From Lachnospiraceae bacterium XBD2001 (GTDB lineage: Bacteria > Bacillota > Clostridia > Lachnospirales > Lachnospiraceae): a stretch of DNA of 64,000 bases. Below, piece by piece: positions 45,943-53,028 of the stretch. Within the stretch, counting starts at the first letter, position 1. Each line of letters starts with the position of its first letter. The translations under genes were made by a program, and so were the position numbers. The notes beneath the pieces were generated by a model that was not told the DNA's origin, did no database searches, and saw nothing but the letters and a program-made list of their open reading frames with translations. The stretch spans positions 1 to 64,000 of the forward strand of contig FPAN01000003.1 of the NCBI GenBank assembly GCA_900116395.1. The letters run 5' to 3'.

Positions 45943-47280
45943 ATGAAGTATTTCGGAACTGACGGCTTCCGTGGAGAAGCTGGTCGTGTATTAACTGCAG
46001 ATCATGCATATAAGATTGGTAGATACCTTGGATGGTACTACAATCAGAATCATAAGGGCCGTATTGTTATCGGTAAGGACACCCGTCGCAGCAGCTACAT
46101 GTTTGAGTATTCTTTGGTTGCAGGTATTATTGCTTCCGGTGCCAATGCTTACCTGTTGCATGTAACCACCACTCCAAGTGTGGCTTATGTGGTTCGTACC
46201 GAGGATTTTGATTGCGGTGTTATGGTTTCCGCATCCCACAATCCATACTATGACAACGGTATTAAGATTATGGACGGTAACGGCCATAAGATGGCGGCTT
46301 CCGTTGAGGAAGAGATTGAGCGTTATATCGACGGTGAGATTGATGAGCTTCCGTTTGCTACCGGCGAGGATGTTGGTATTGCAACAGATTATGCCATCGG
46401 ACGTAACCGTTACATCGGATATTTGATTTCTCTTGCAACCCGTTCTTACAGCGGTAAGCGCATTGGTTTGGATTGCTCCAACGGTAGCTCTTTTAACATT
46501 GCAAAGAGCGTATTCGATGCGCTTGGTGCTAAGACCTATGCCGTGGCTACCGAGCCAAACGGCTTGAACATCAACAAGGACTGTGGCTCTACCCATATTG
46601 AGAACCTGCAGAAGTTGGTAAAAGAGAAAGAGTTGGATGCAGGCTTTGCATTCGACGGTGATGCAGATCGTTGTATCGCTGTAGATAACAACGGTGAGAT
46701 TATCGATGGTGATTATATCATCTACATCTGCGGTAAGTATCTGAAGAAGCACGGCAGACTGGATGGCAACCATGTGGTTGCTACCGTTATGAGTAACCTT
46801 GGATTTTTCAAGGCTTGCGATAAGGCCGGCATTGAGTATGACGTTACCACCGTTGGTGATAAGTACGTCAATGAAGATATGGTGAAGAACGGATATGTTA
46901 TCGGTGGAGAGCAGTCCGGACATATTATTTTCTCCCGTCATGCAACCACCGGCGACGGTATCTTAACAGCCATTATGATGATGGAAGTCATGCTGGAAGA
47001 GAAGATGAGCTTAGCTGATCTTGCCAGCGGTATGAAGAAGTATCCGCAGCTTTTAAAGAACGTTCGCGTTACGGACAAGGCTGCTGTTATGAATAATGCG
47101 GCAGTGAAGGCTTGTGAAGAAGATATTGCTGCACAGCTTGGAGATGACGGACGTATTCTCCTTCGTGAGAGCGGTACCGAGCCTGTCATCCGTGTTATGG
47201 TTGAGGCTACTACCGACGCCATCTGCGAGAAGTACGTGAACCAGATGATTGACGTCATCAAGGCAGAAGGCTTGGCATAA
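45943..47280 (+). CDS. glmM: Phosphoglucosamine mutase
   Basis: Converts glucosamine 6-phosphate to glucosamine 1-phosphate on the way to UDP-GlcNAc and peptidoglycan. The N terminus MKYFGTDGFRGEAG is typical; the phosphoserine loop is MVSASHNPYYDNGIKIM; the metal-binding loop is AFDGDADRCIAVD; the C-terminal phosphate-binding loop is RESGTEPVIRVMVE. Length is 445 residues. AGGAGGAG is a strong ribosome binding site. The AFDGDADR and SASHNP motifs with GxxDNGIK separate it from phosphoglucomutases. Confidence 0.96.
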   Translation: MKYFGTDGFRGEAGRVLTADHAYKIGRYLGWYYNQNHKGRIVIGKDTRRSSYMFEYSLVAGIIASGANAYLLHVTTTPSVAYVVRTEDFDCGVMVSASHNPYYDNGIKIMDGNGHKMAASVEEEIERYIDGEIDELPFATGEDVGIATDYAIGRNRYIGYLISLATRSYSGKRIGLDCSNGSSFNIAKSVFDALGAKTYAVATEPNGLNINKDCGSTHIENLQKLVKEKELDAGFAFDGDADRCIAVDNNGEIIDGDYIIYICGKYLKKHGRLDGNHVVATVMSNLGFFKACDKAGIEYDVTTVGDKYVNEDMVKNGYVIGGEQSGHIIFSRHATTGDGILTAIMMMEVMLEEKMSLADLASGMKKYPQLLKNVRVTDKAAVMNNAAVKACEEDIAAQLGDDGRILLRESGTEPVIRVMVEATTDAICEKYVNQMIDVIKAEGLA

Positions 47281-47300
47281 GCAAAGATTCGTGATACAAT
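47272..47300 (+). promoter_or_regulatory. Predicted promoter of queT-argS
   Basis: TTGGCA (47272-47277), 17-bp spacer and TACAAT (47295-47300) with TGA in front. The -35 overlaps the last codons of glmM. Transcription from about 47307 would include the whole preQ1 aptamer. A second TATAAT at 47320-47325 lacks a -35. Confidence 0.6.
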
Positions 47301-47333
47301 GGCAAACGCTGTGGCCATTTATAATAGCAGTGT

Positions 47334-47374
47334 CTGGGTTCGAAACCATCCCCAGAATAATAAAAACTAAGGAG
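47334..47374 (+). promoter_or_regulatory. PreQ1-I riboswitch
   Basis: Stem ctggg/ccccag (47334-47338 with 47350-47355) enclosing an 11-nt loop, followed by an A-rich tail aataataaaaactaaggag. This is the compact H-type pseudoknot layout of the preQ1-I class and closely follows the Thermoanaerobacter form. The AAGGAG ribosome binding site of queT (47369-47374) is directly at the end of the tail, and there is no terminator hairpin, so translational control is expected. The gene controlled encodes a queuosine-precursor transporter. Confidence 0.87.
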
Positions 47375-47383
47375 TAATTTCAT

Positions 47384-47896
47384 ATGGAGAAAAAGAGTTT
47401 TCGTAACAGTGCATTATTTCTTGCACAGGCTGGCATGATTGCGGCTATTTATGTTGTGTTGACTGTATTTATCAATGCATTCAACCTGGCAAACGGAGCC
47501 ATTCAGATTCGTTTATCTGAAGCACTTTGCGTTTTGCCTGTATTTACCCCGGCTGCAATTCCCGGATTATTTATCGGATGCCTCATCAGCAATACCGTAA
47601 CCGGTTGCGTGATTTGGGACATCGTATTCGGAAGCATCGCTACGTTACTTGGTGCGGTTGGTACTTACCTGCTTCGTAAGACCAAGTTCGTATGCACCCT
47701 GCCGCCTGTAATTGCCAACATGATTGTAGTTCCTTTCGTACTGCGTTATGCGTATGGCGTTGGTGATGCACACTGGTTCTTGGTTGCTACCATCGGTATC
47801 GGTGAAGTGATTTCCTGCTGCGTGGTAGGTATGATTTTGAAGACCGTATTATCCAAGTATCGTTACCAGATTTTCCGTCAGGAAGAAACCATTTAG
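47384..47896 (+). CDS. queT: QueT-type queuosine precursor transporter
   Basis: Integral membrane S component of an ECF transporter, 170 residues with about five hydrophobic helices. Family features are IAAIYVVLTVFINAFNLANGAIQIRLSEAL at the start (two stretches: VVLTVFINAF and GAIQIRLSEALCVLPVF) and GLFIGCLISN further on. It takes up preQ1 or a related queuine precursor, used in tRNA wobble modification. The preQ1-I riboswitch in its leader supports the assignment. The energising ECF module is not in this window. Confidence 0.93.
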   Translation: MEKKSFRNSALFLAQAGMIAAIYVVLTVFINAFNLANGAIQIRLSEALCVLPVFTPAAIPGLFIGCLISNTVTGCVIWDIVFGSIATLLGAVGTYLLRKTKFVCTLPPVIANMIVVPFVLRYAYGVGDAHWFLVATIGIGEVISCCVVGMILKTVLSKYRYQIFRQEETI

Positions 47897-47921
47897 TTAT
47901 CAATTACATCAGGAGTTAAGA

Positions 47922-49706
47922 ATGAGAGAAGTATTGGATTTAATTTCAGAAGAAGTTGTTCGGGCCTTCGAAGCAGCAGATATTGATGCAAAGTATGCCA
48001 AGGTTGGTCTGTCCAATCGTCCGGACTTATGTGAATATCAGTGCAATGGTGCCATGGCTGCAGCAAAAGAGTACCACAAAGCACCGATTCAGATTGCAAC
48101 TGCAGTTTGTGAGCATTTATCCAAGAGCGAGATGTTCGCATCCGTTGAGGCTGTGAACCCGGGATTTCTGAATCTGAAATTATCTCCTTCATTCTTGGCT
48201 GATTATGTTGCAAAAATGGGCGCTGATGAGCGTCTTGGTCTGGACAAGGTTGAGAAGCCGAAGACCATTATGATTGATTACGGCGGACCGAACGTGGCAA
48301 AGGCATTACATGTCGGCCATTTGCGCTCTGCTGTTATCGGGGAGAGTATTAAGCGTATCGGTCGTTTCATGGGTAATGAGATGATCGGTGATGTTCATAT
48401 GGGTGACTGGGGATTACAGATGGGCTTAATCATCTGTGAGTTACAGTTACACAAGCCGGAGCTCCCATATTACGATGAGAACTTCACCGGAACTTATCCG
48501 GAAGTGGCTCCGTTTACCGTAACGGAGTTGGCAGATTTGTATACCACTGCAAGTGCTAAGTCCAAGGAAGATCCGGCATTCAAGGAAGCTGCTATGCAGG
48601 CTACCTATGAATTACAGCACGGCCGTGTAGGCTACCAGGAATTGCTGAAGCAGATTCTTAGTATTTCCGTTGCCGACATGAAGGCCAACTATGAGAAGTT
48701 GGACGTATCCTTCGAGTTATGGAAGGGTGAGTCCGATGCGCAGCCTTATATTCCGGATATGGTTGCGAAGATGAAGGCAGACGGCTATGCATACGAGAGC
48801 GAAGGTGCATTGGTTGTAGACGTGAAGGAAGAGACCGACACCAAGGAAGTTCCTCCTTGCATGATTCTAAAGTCTGACGGTGCTTCCCTTTATAACACGA
48901 CCGACCTTGCAACCCTAGTATGGCGTATGAAGGATTATCACCCGGATAAGGTGATTTATGTAGTAGATAAGCGTCAGGAATTATACTTTACCCAGGTATT
49001 CCGTTGCGCGAAGAAGACCGGCATTGTTCCGGAATCCACCGAGCTTCAGTTCGTTGGATTCGGTACCATGAACGGTAAGGACGGCAAGCCGTTCAAGACC
49101 CGTCAGGGTGGTGTTATGCGATTGTCTGCATTATTGCAGGAAATCCATGACATGATGTACGAGAAGATTATGGCCAACGGAACTATGACAGAGGACGAAG
49201 CTGAGGAGACTGCTAAGATCGTTGCTCTTTCTGCAGTGAAGTATGGTGATTTGTCTAACCAGGCAGCGAAAGATTATATCTTCGATATGGAGCGATTCAC
49301 TTCTTCCGAAGGAAATACCGGCCCATACATCCTGTATACCATCGTACGTATCAAATCTATTTTGAATAAGTTCTTCGGAGATGCGGATGCTGCTGCAAGA
49401 GCGCAGAAGCTTGCCGGCTTTGAGATTCTTGCTCCACAGAGCGAGAGCGAGAAGAGCCTGATGCTTGAACTTGTGAAGTTCAATTCCGCAATCCGCAATG
49501 CATATGAGGAGACAGCACCTCACAAGATTTGTGCTTACATCTATGATGTAGCCAATGCATTCAATCACTTCTACCATGAGACCAAGATTCTTGCGGAAGA
49601 AGATGAGAAGTTAAAAGAGAATTATATCCATATTCTTGAGATTACCAGAGCTGTATTGGAGCAGAGCATTGATTTGCTTGGTTTCAAGGCTCCGGAGAGA
49701 ATGTAA
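47922..49706 (+). CDS. argS: Arginyl-tRNA synthetase
   Basis: Class I synthetase of 594 residues that charges tRNA-Arg. The HIGH-type motif is KALHVGHLRSAVIGES after GGPNVAK; as in many ArgRS proteins the KMSKS motif is degenerate. The N-terminal tRNA-binding domain and the C-terminal DALR domain (EETAPHKICAYIYDVANAFNHFYHE) are complete. It starts 25 bp after queT with AGGAG, so both genes probably share the promoter at 47272. The gap is too short for a T-box. A terminator follows. Confidence 0.96.
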   Translation: MREVLDLISEEVVRAFEAADIDAKYAKVGLSNRPDLCEYQCNGAMAAAKEYHKAPIQIATAVCEHLSKSEMFASVEAVNPGFLNLKLSPSFLADYVAKMGADERLGLDKVEKPKTIMIDYGGPNVAKALHVGHLRSAVIGESIKRIGRFMGNEMIGDVHMGDWGLQMGLIICELQLHKPELPYYDENFTGTYPEVAPFTVTELADLYTTASAKSKEDPAFKEAAMQATYELQHGRVGYQELLKQILSISVADMKANYEKLDVSFELWKGESDAQPYIPDMVAKMKADGYAYESEGALVVDVKEETDTKEVPPCMILKSDGASLYNTTDLATLVWRMKDYHPDKVIYVVDKRQELYFTQVFRCAKKTGIVPESTELQFVGFGTMNGKDGKPFKTRQGGVMRLSALLQEIHDMMYEKIMANGTMTEDEAEETAKIVALSAVKYGDLSNQAAKDYIFDMERFTSSEGNTGPYILYTIVRIKSILNKFFGDADAAARAQKLAGFEILAPQSESEKSLMLELVKFNSAIRNAYEETAPHKICAYIYDVANAFNHFYHETKILAEEDEKLKENYIHILEITRAVLEQSIDLLGFKAPERM

Positions 49707-49710
49707 GGGA

Positions 49711-49737
49711 AAGGACCTCGGCTGAGGTCCTTTTTTA
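49711..49737 (+). terminator. Intrinsic terminator of argS
   Basis: 9-bp perfect stem aaggacctc/gaggtcctt (49711-49719 with 49724-49732), loop ggct, and six T. Confidence 0.92.
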
Positions 49738-49744
49738 CCGAATA

Positions 49745-49759
49745 TGAAAATCATTTTCA
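49745..49759. promoter_or_regulatory. Fur/Zur/PerR-type operator
   Basis: TGAAAATCATTTTCA, a perfect 7-1-7 inverted repeat that matches the Fur-family box TGATAATNATTATCA at all but two symmetric positions. It lies 8 bp upstream of the -35 of the CobW gene promoter. Because the genes downstream encode metal-handling GTPases, Zur is a good candidate, but Fur or PerR cannot be excluded. Confidence 0.72.
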
Positions 49760-49767
49760 AAAATCAG

Positions 49768-49795
49768 TTGCATGCAATGAATTCTGTGCTATAAT
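49768..49795 (+). promoter_or_regulatory. Predicted promoter of the CobW gene pair
   Basis: TTGCAT (49768-49773), 16-bp spacer and TATAAT (49790-49795) with TGC in front, an extended -10. The leader is about 50 nt. Confidence 0.65.
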
Positions 49796-49853
49796 TAGAA
49801 GCGTCTGAAATTTGAGCTTTTTATGTATTTTATAGAAGAAAGAAGGTAATACT

Positions 49854-50981
49854 ATGACAAAGATTGATATTATTTCCGGTTTCCTCGGAGCAGGTAAGAC
49901 CACTTTCATTAAGAAGTTATTGGAAGAGGCTTTTTCCGGCGAGAAGATTGTTCTGATTGAGAATGAGTTCGGTGAAGTTGGTGTAGACGGCGGATTCTTG
50001 AAGGATGCCGGAATCGAGATTACCGAGATGAACTCCGGTTGTATTTGCTGTACTTTAGTTGGTGATTTCGCAAAGAGCCTGAATGATGTTATGGAGAAGT
50101 TCCATCCGGATCGTATCTTAATCGAGCCGTCCGGAGTTGGTAAGCTTTCCGACGTTATGACTTCCGTTATTGATATGGAGAAGACTGCGGATGTGAAGTT
50201 GAATGCGCTTGTTACCGTTGTAAATTCCCTGAAGGCTTCTAAGCAGATGAAGGCTTTCGGTGAGTTCTTCAACAACCAGATTGAGCATGCAACTACCGTT
50301 GTATTGAGCCGTTCTCAGAATGCCACACCGGAACAGTTGGAGTTCTGTACTACACAGATTCAGAACCTGAATCCGAAGGCAACGGTTGTAACGACTCCTT
50401 GGGATAGCCTGACCGGTGCACAGCTTCTTGCTGCAATCGAAGGCAAGGATAACTTGGAGATGAAGGCCCTTGCAGAGCTTCATCATCACGAAGAGGAAGA
50501 AGAGCACGAGCATGAGCATCATCATCATGATCACGACCACGATCATGACCATGAAGAGCATGAGCATGAGCATGAACACGAGCATCATCACGATCACGAC
50601 CACGACCATGAGCATGAAGAGGGCCATGAGCACTGTGATCATGAGCACGGACATTGCTGCCACCACGATCATGACCATGAGCATCATCATCACCATCATG
50701 CAGATGATGTATTTACAACATGGGGCAAGGAAACTCCTCATGTATTCGAGCGTGAGACCATTGAGAAGGCAATGAAGGCATTCGCTGAGACCGAAGACTA
50801 CGGTACCATTATCCGTTCTAAGGGTATGGTTCCATGTACCGACGGTACCTGGATCTACTTTGATTTGGTAGACGGTGAGTACGAACTTCGTTCCGGTGAT
50901 CCGGATTATACCGGACGTTTGGTTGTTATCGGTGCAGAAGTCAAAGAAGCAGAAGTCGAGAAGTTGTTCGGCTTAGCATAA
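49854..50981 (+). CDS. CobW/COG0523 G3E GTPase with long His-rich metal-binding region
   Basis: Putative metallochaperone GTPase of 375 residues. Walker A is GFLGAGKTTFIKK (residues 9-21), the metal-binding CxCC motif is SGCICCTLVGD (Cys63, 65, 66), and Walker B-like residues lie in ILIEPSGVGK. Residues 210-282 consist almost entirely of His with Asp and Glu, plus three Cys, which would bind many zinc or nickel ions. The C-terminal CobW domain (GMVPCTDGTWIYFDLVDG) is complete. The promoter is next to a Fur-family-like box, and a second CobW-type gene follows after 19 bp. Zinc allocation is the likely role, inferred from the family. Confidence 0.9.
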   Translation: MTKIDIISGFLGAGKTTFIKKLLEEAFSGEKIVLIENEFGEVGVDGGFLKDAGIEITEMNSGCICCTLVGDFAKSLNDVMEKFHPDRILIEPSGVGKLSDVMTSVIDMEKTADVKLNALVTVVNSLKASKQMKAFGEFFNNQIEHATTVVLSRSQNATPEQLEFCTTQIQNLNPKATVVTTPWDSLTGAQLLAAIEGKDNLEMKALAELHHHEEEEEHEHEHHHHDHDHDHDHEEHEHEHEHEHHHDHDHDHEHEEGHEHCDHEHGHCCHHDHDHEHHHHHHADDVFTTWGKETPHVFERETIEKAMKAFAETEDYGTIIRSKGMVPCTDGTWIYFDLVDGEYELRSGDPDYTGRLVVIGAEVKEAEVEKLFGLA

Positions 50982-51000
50982 TAGAAGTGAGGTTATGATT

Positions 51001-51957
51001 ATGCAGGAAGTACCTGTATACGTATTTTACGGATTTATGGATAGCGGCAAGACCACTCTGGTACAGGAGACCCTGTTCCAGAATGACTTTGCCAATGATT
51101 TAAGTAGTTTCCTTGTGATTCGTTGTGAAGACGGTGATGAAGAGTATGACGAGAAGAAGCTTACTAGCCTTGGTGGTCGTTTGATTACCATCGACAACGA
51201 AGAGGATTTTACTGCTGAGTATATGAAGCAATTGGATGATGAGTTCCATCCGGAGGCTATCTTTATCGAATACAACGGAACCTGGGAAGTGGCTCCGTTA
51301 TATGAGATGGAAGGGCCGGAGTCTTGGACGATCGTTCAGGCACTTTGCACTGTGGATGCTTCCACTTTTGAGATGTACATGCAGAATATGCGTGTCATGA
51401 TGAGTGAGCAGATGTTCAAGGCGGACGTTGTGATTTTTAACCGCTGTACCGATGCTACTCCGAAGGCGAAGTTCAGAGCCAATGTGAAGTCTGTCAACCG
51501 TCGTTGCCAGATTGTATACGAGCGGGAAGACGGAACGGTGGATGACTCCGAGGAGGAGCTTCCGTTCGATATCAATGCCGATGAAATTGAGATTTCCGAT
51601 GCCGACTATGCATTGTGGTTCATGGATTGTATGGACCATCCGAAGAAGTATGATGGCAAGATTATCTCTTTCTTGGGTTTGGTATATAATCCAACCGACG
51701 GCAAGGGCAAGCTGAAGCCGGGGGTATTTGTTCCGGGACGTTTTGCCATGACTTGCTGTGTTGAGGATATCCAGTTCCTTGGTATGAAGACCGTATACAA
51801 GGATTCTGCGAAGTTGGAGCACAAGAGCTGGATTCAGTTGAAGGCTCAGGTGAAGTATGAGTTTGCCAAGGAATACCGCGGCAAGGGCCCTGTGCTTCAT
51901 CCAATCGAAATTACCCCTGCTGAGAAGCCGGAAGACGAGCTGGTTTACTTCAGCTAG
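51001..51957 (+). CDS. CobW-like GTPase fused to a DUF1980/TIGR03943-like domain
   Basis: Protein of 318 residues. The N-terminal part is a CobW-like GTPase (FYGFMDSGKTTLVQETLF as P-loop, AIFIEYNGTWEV in place of the usual EPSG switch, VIFNRCTDATP as base-recognition region). It lacks the CxCC motif and the His-rich tract. The last 110 residues (GKIISFLGLVYNP to QLKAQVKYEF, with RFAMTCCVEDIQFLG) resemble the C-terminal domain of the DUF1980/TIGR03943 permease-partner family. The ATG at 51001 is better placed than that at 50995 relative to GTGAGG. It is surely cotranscribed with the CobW gene before it. Confidence 0.77.
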   Translation: MQEVPVYVFYGFMDSGKTTLVQETLFQNDFANDLSSFLVIRCEDGDEEYDEKKLTSLGGRLITIDNEEDFTAEYMKQLDDEFHPEAIFIEYNGTWEVAPLYEMEGPESWTIVQALCTVDASTFEMYMQNMRVMMSEQMFKADVVIFNRCTDATPKAKFRANVKSVNRRCQIVYEREDGTVDDSEEELPFDINADEIEISDADYALWFMDCMDHPKKYDGKIISFLGLVYNPTDGKGKLKPGVFVPGRFAMTCCVEDIQFLGMKTVYKDSAKLEHKSWIQLKAQVKYEFAKEYRGKGPVLHPIEITPAEKPEDELVYFS

Positions 51958-51989
51958 GATTATGGATTACTCAAGGAACTGTAGGTAAG

Positions 51990-52005
51990 GTGAAAATCTT
52001 TTCAC
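51990..52005. promoter_or_regulatory. Inverted repeat resembling the Fur-type box
   Basis: GTGAAAATCTTTTCAC, a 7-2-7 inverted repeat. It equals the box at 49745 with one base removed from the centre. Spacing is therefore not ideal for a Fur-family dimer. It lies 18 bp upstream of the -35 of the next operon. Confidence 0.35.
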
Positions 52006-52022
52006 TTATAGTTAAATAATAT

Positions 52023-52051
52023 TTGTCATACGGTCATTTATTTGATAGTAT
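52023..52051 (+). promoter_or_regulatory. Predicted promoter of the nfnAB-like operon
   Basis: TTGTCA (52023-52028), 17-bp spacer and TAGTAT (52046-52051) with TGA in front. The predicted start near 52058 lies just before the hairpin at 52062. Confidence 0.62.
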
Positions 52052-52061
52052 GAAACATGTG

Positions 52062-52099
52062 CAATCTACTCTATGCCACAATAGGGTAGATTGATTTTT
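52062..52099 (+). terminator. Hairpin with T run in the nfnAB leader (attenuator or terminator)
   Basis: 12-bp stem caatctactcta/tagggtagattg (52062-52073 with 52082-52093, one G-T pair), 8-nt loop and a short T run (52095-52099). It looks like a terminator, but it lies downstream of the predicted nfnAB promoter, so it may be a leader attenuator or a 5' stabiliser. Confidence 0.55.
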
Positions 52100-52134
52100 A
52101 TCAGTATTGAAAACATATTGTATGGAGGAAAAAG

Positions 52135-53016
52135 ATGTACCCAATCGTTAGAAAAGAAGTGTTGGCTGACAAGATTATCCTCATGGAAGTGAAGGCACCT
52201 CGTGTCTCTCATTCTTGTCTTCCGGGACAGTTCATCATTGCGAAGATTGATGAAGACGGAGAGCGTATTCCGCTGACTATCTGCGATTACGATCGCGAGA
52301 AGGAGACAGTTACCATCGTTGTTCAGACCATCGGTGCATCCACAGAGCGTATGGCTTATCTGGAAGAGGGCGATAGCTTTGAGGATTTTGTGGGACCGTT
52401 AGGACAGCCAAGTGAGTTGTGTGTAGAAGCCAACTTAGAAGAGACTAAGAAGTTAAATATCGTATTTATTGCCGGAGGTCTTGGAACCGCACCGGTTTAT
52501 CCTCAGGTAAAGTGGTTACACGACCATGGCGTTGATGCTACCGTAATTATGGGAAGCCGTACCAAGGATCTTCTTTTCTATATCGATGAGATGAAGGCTG
52601 TTGCCAAGGAAGTCTATGTAACTACCGATGACGGTACTTACGGATTCCACGGTATGGGCACCAACCAGTTACAGGCTTTGGTGGACGAAGGTAAGCATTA
52701 TGACCGTTGTGTCGCAATCGGACCGATGATTATGATGAAATTCGTTTGCAAGTTAACCAAAGAGCTGGAGATTCCTACCATCGTTTCTATGAACCCAATC
52801 ATGGTAGACGGTACCGGAATGTGTGGTGCTTGCCGACTGATTGTAGATGGTAAAGTAAAATTCGCTTGCGTTGACGGACCGGAGTTCGACGGACACCTTG
52901 TTGACTTTGATCTTGCTATGGCTCGTATGGCTCAGTACAAGACCGAAGAAGGACGTAAGAAGCTGGAATTTGAAGAAGGCGATACCCACCACGGTGGATG
53001 TGGCCAGTGTTCATAG
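52135..53016 (+). CDS. NfnA-like FAD/NAD-binding electron transfer subunit
   Basis: Ferredoxin-NADP reductase-type subunit of 293 residues. An N-terminal FAD barrel is followed by an NAD-binding region (VFIAGGLGTAPVYPQVKWL) and a C-terminal [2Fe-2S] binding segment with MCGACRLIVDGKVKFACVDG. This is the layout of NfnA, SudB and the dihydroorotate dehydrogenase electron-transfer subunit PyrK. The partner gene directly downstream decides for NfnA/SudB. AGGAGG-like GGAGG precedes the ATG. The protein would bind the NADH side of an electron-bifurcating transhydrogenase. Confidence 0.9.
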   Translation: MYPIVRKEVLADKIILMEVKAPRVSHSCLPGQFIIAKIDEDGERIPLTICDYDREKETVTIVVQTIGASTERMAYLEEGDSFEDFVGPLGQPSELCVEANLEETKKLNIVFIAGGLGTAPVYPQVKWLHDHGVDATVIMGSRTKDLLFYIDEMKAVAKEVYVTTDDGTYGFHGMGTNQLQALVDEGKHYDRCVAIGPMIMMKFVCKLTKELEIPTIVSMNPIMVDGTGMCGACRLIVDGKVKFACVDGPEFDGHLVDFDLAMARMAQYKTEEGRKKLEFEEGDTHHGGCGQCS

Positions 53017-53028
53017 GAGGTGACCGGA

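Noticed and set aside
45991-46941. 316-codon open frame on the - strand inside glmM
   Set aside because: glmM is complete with all motifs; the frame is a by-product of its codon usage.
47897-47921. T-box leader for argS (and for glnS at 42247-42290)
   Set aside because: Both gaps are far too short and lack the TGGNACCGCG sequence.
50118-50741. 207-codon open frame on the - strand, rich in Met and Val
   Set aside because: It is the reverse complement of the His-rich part of the CobW gene; CAT and CAC read as ATG and GTG on the other strand. No ribosome binding site.
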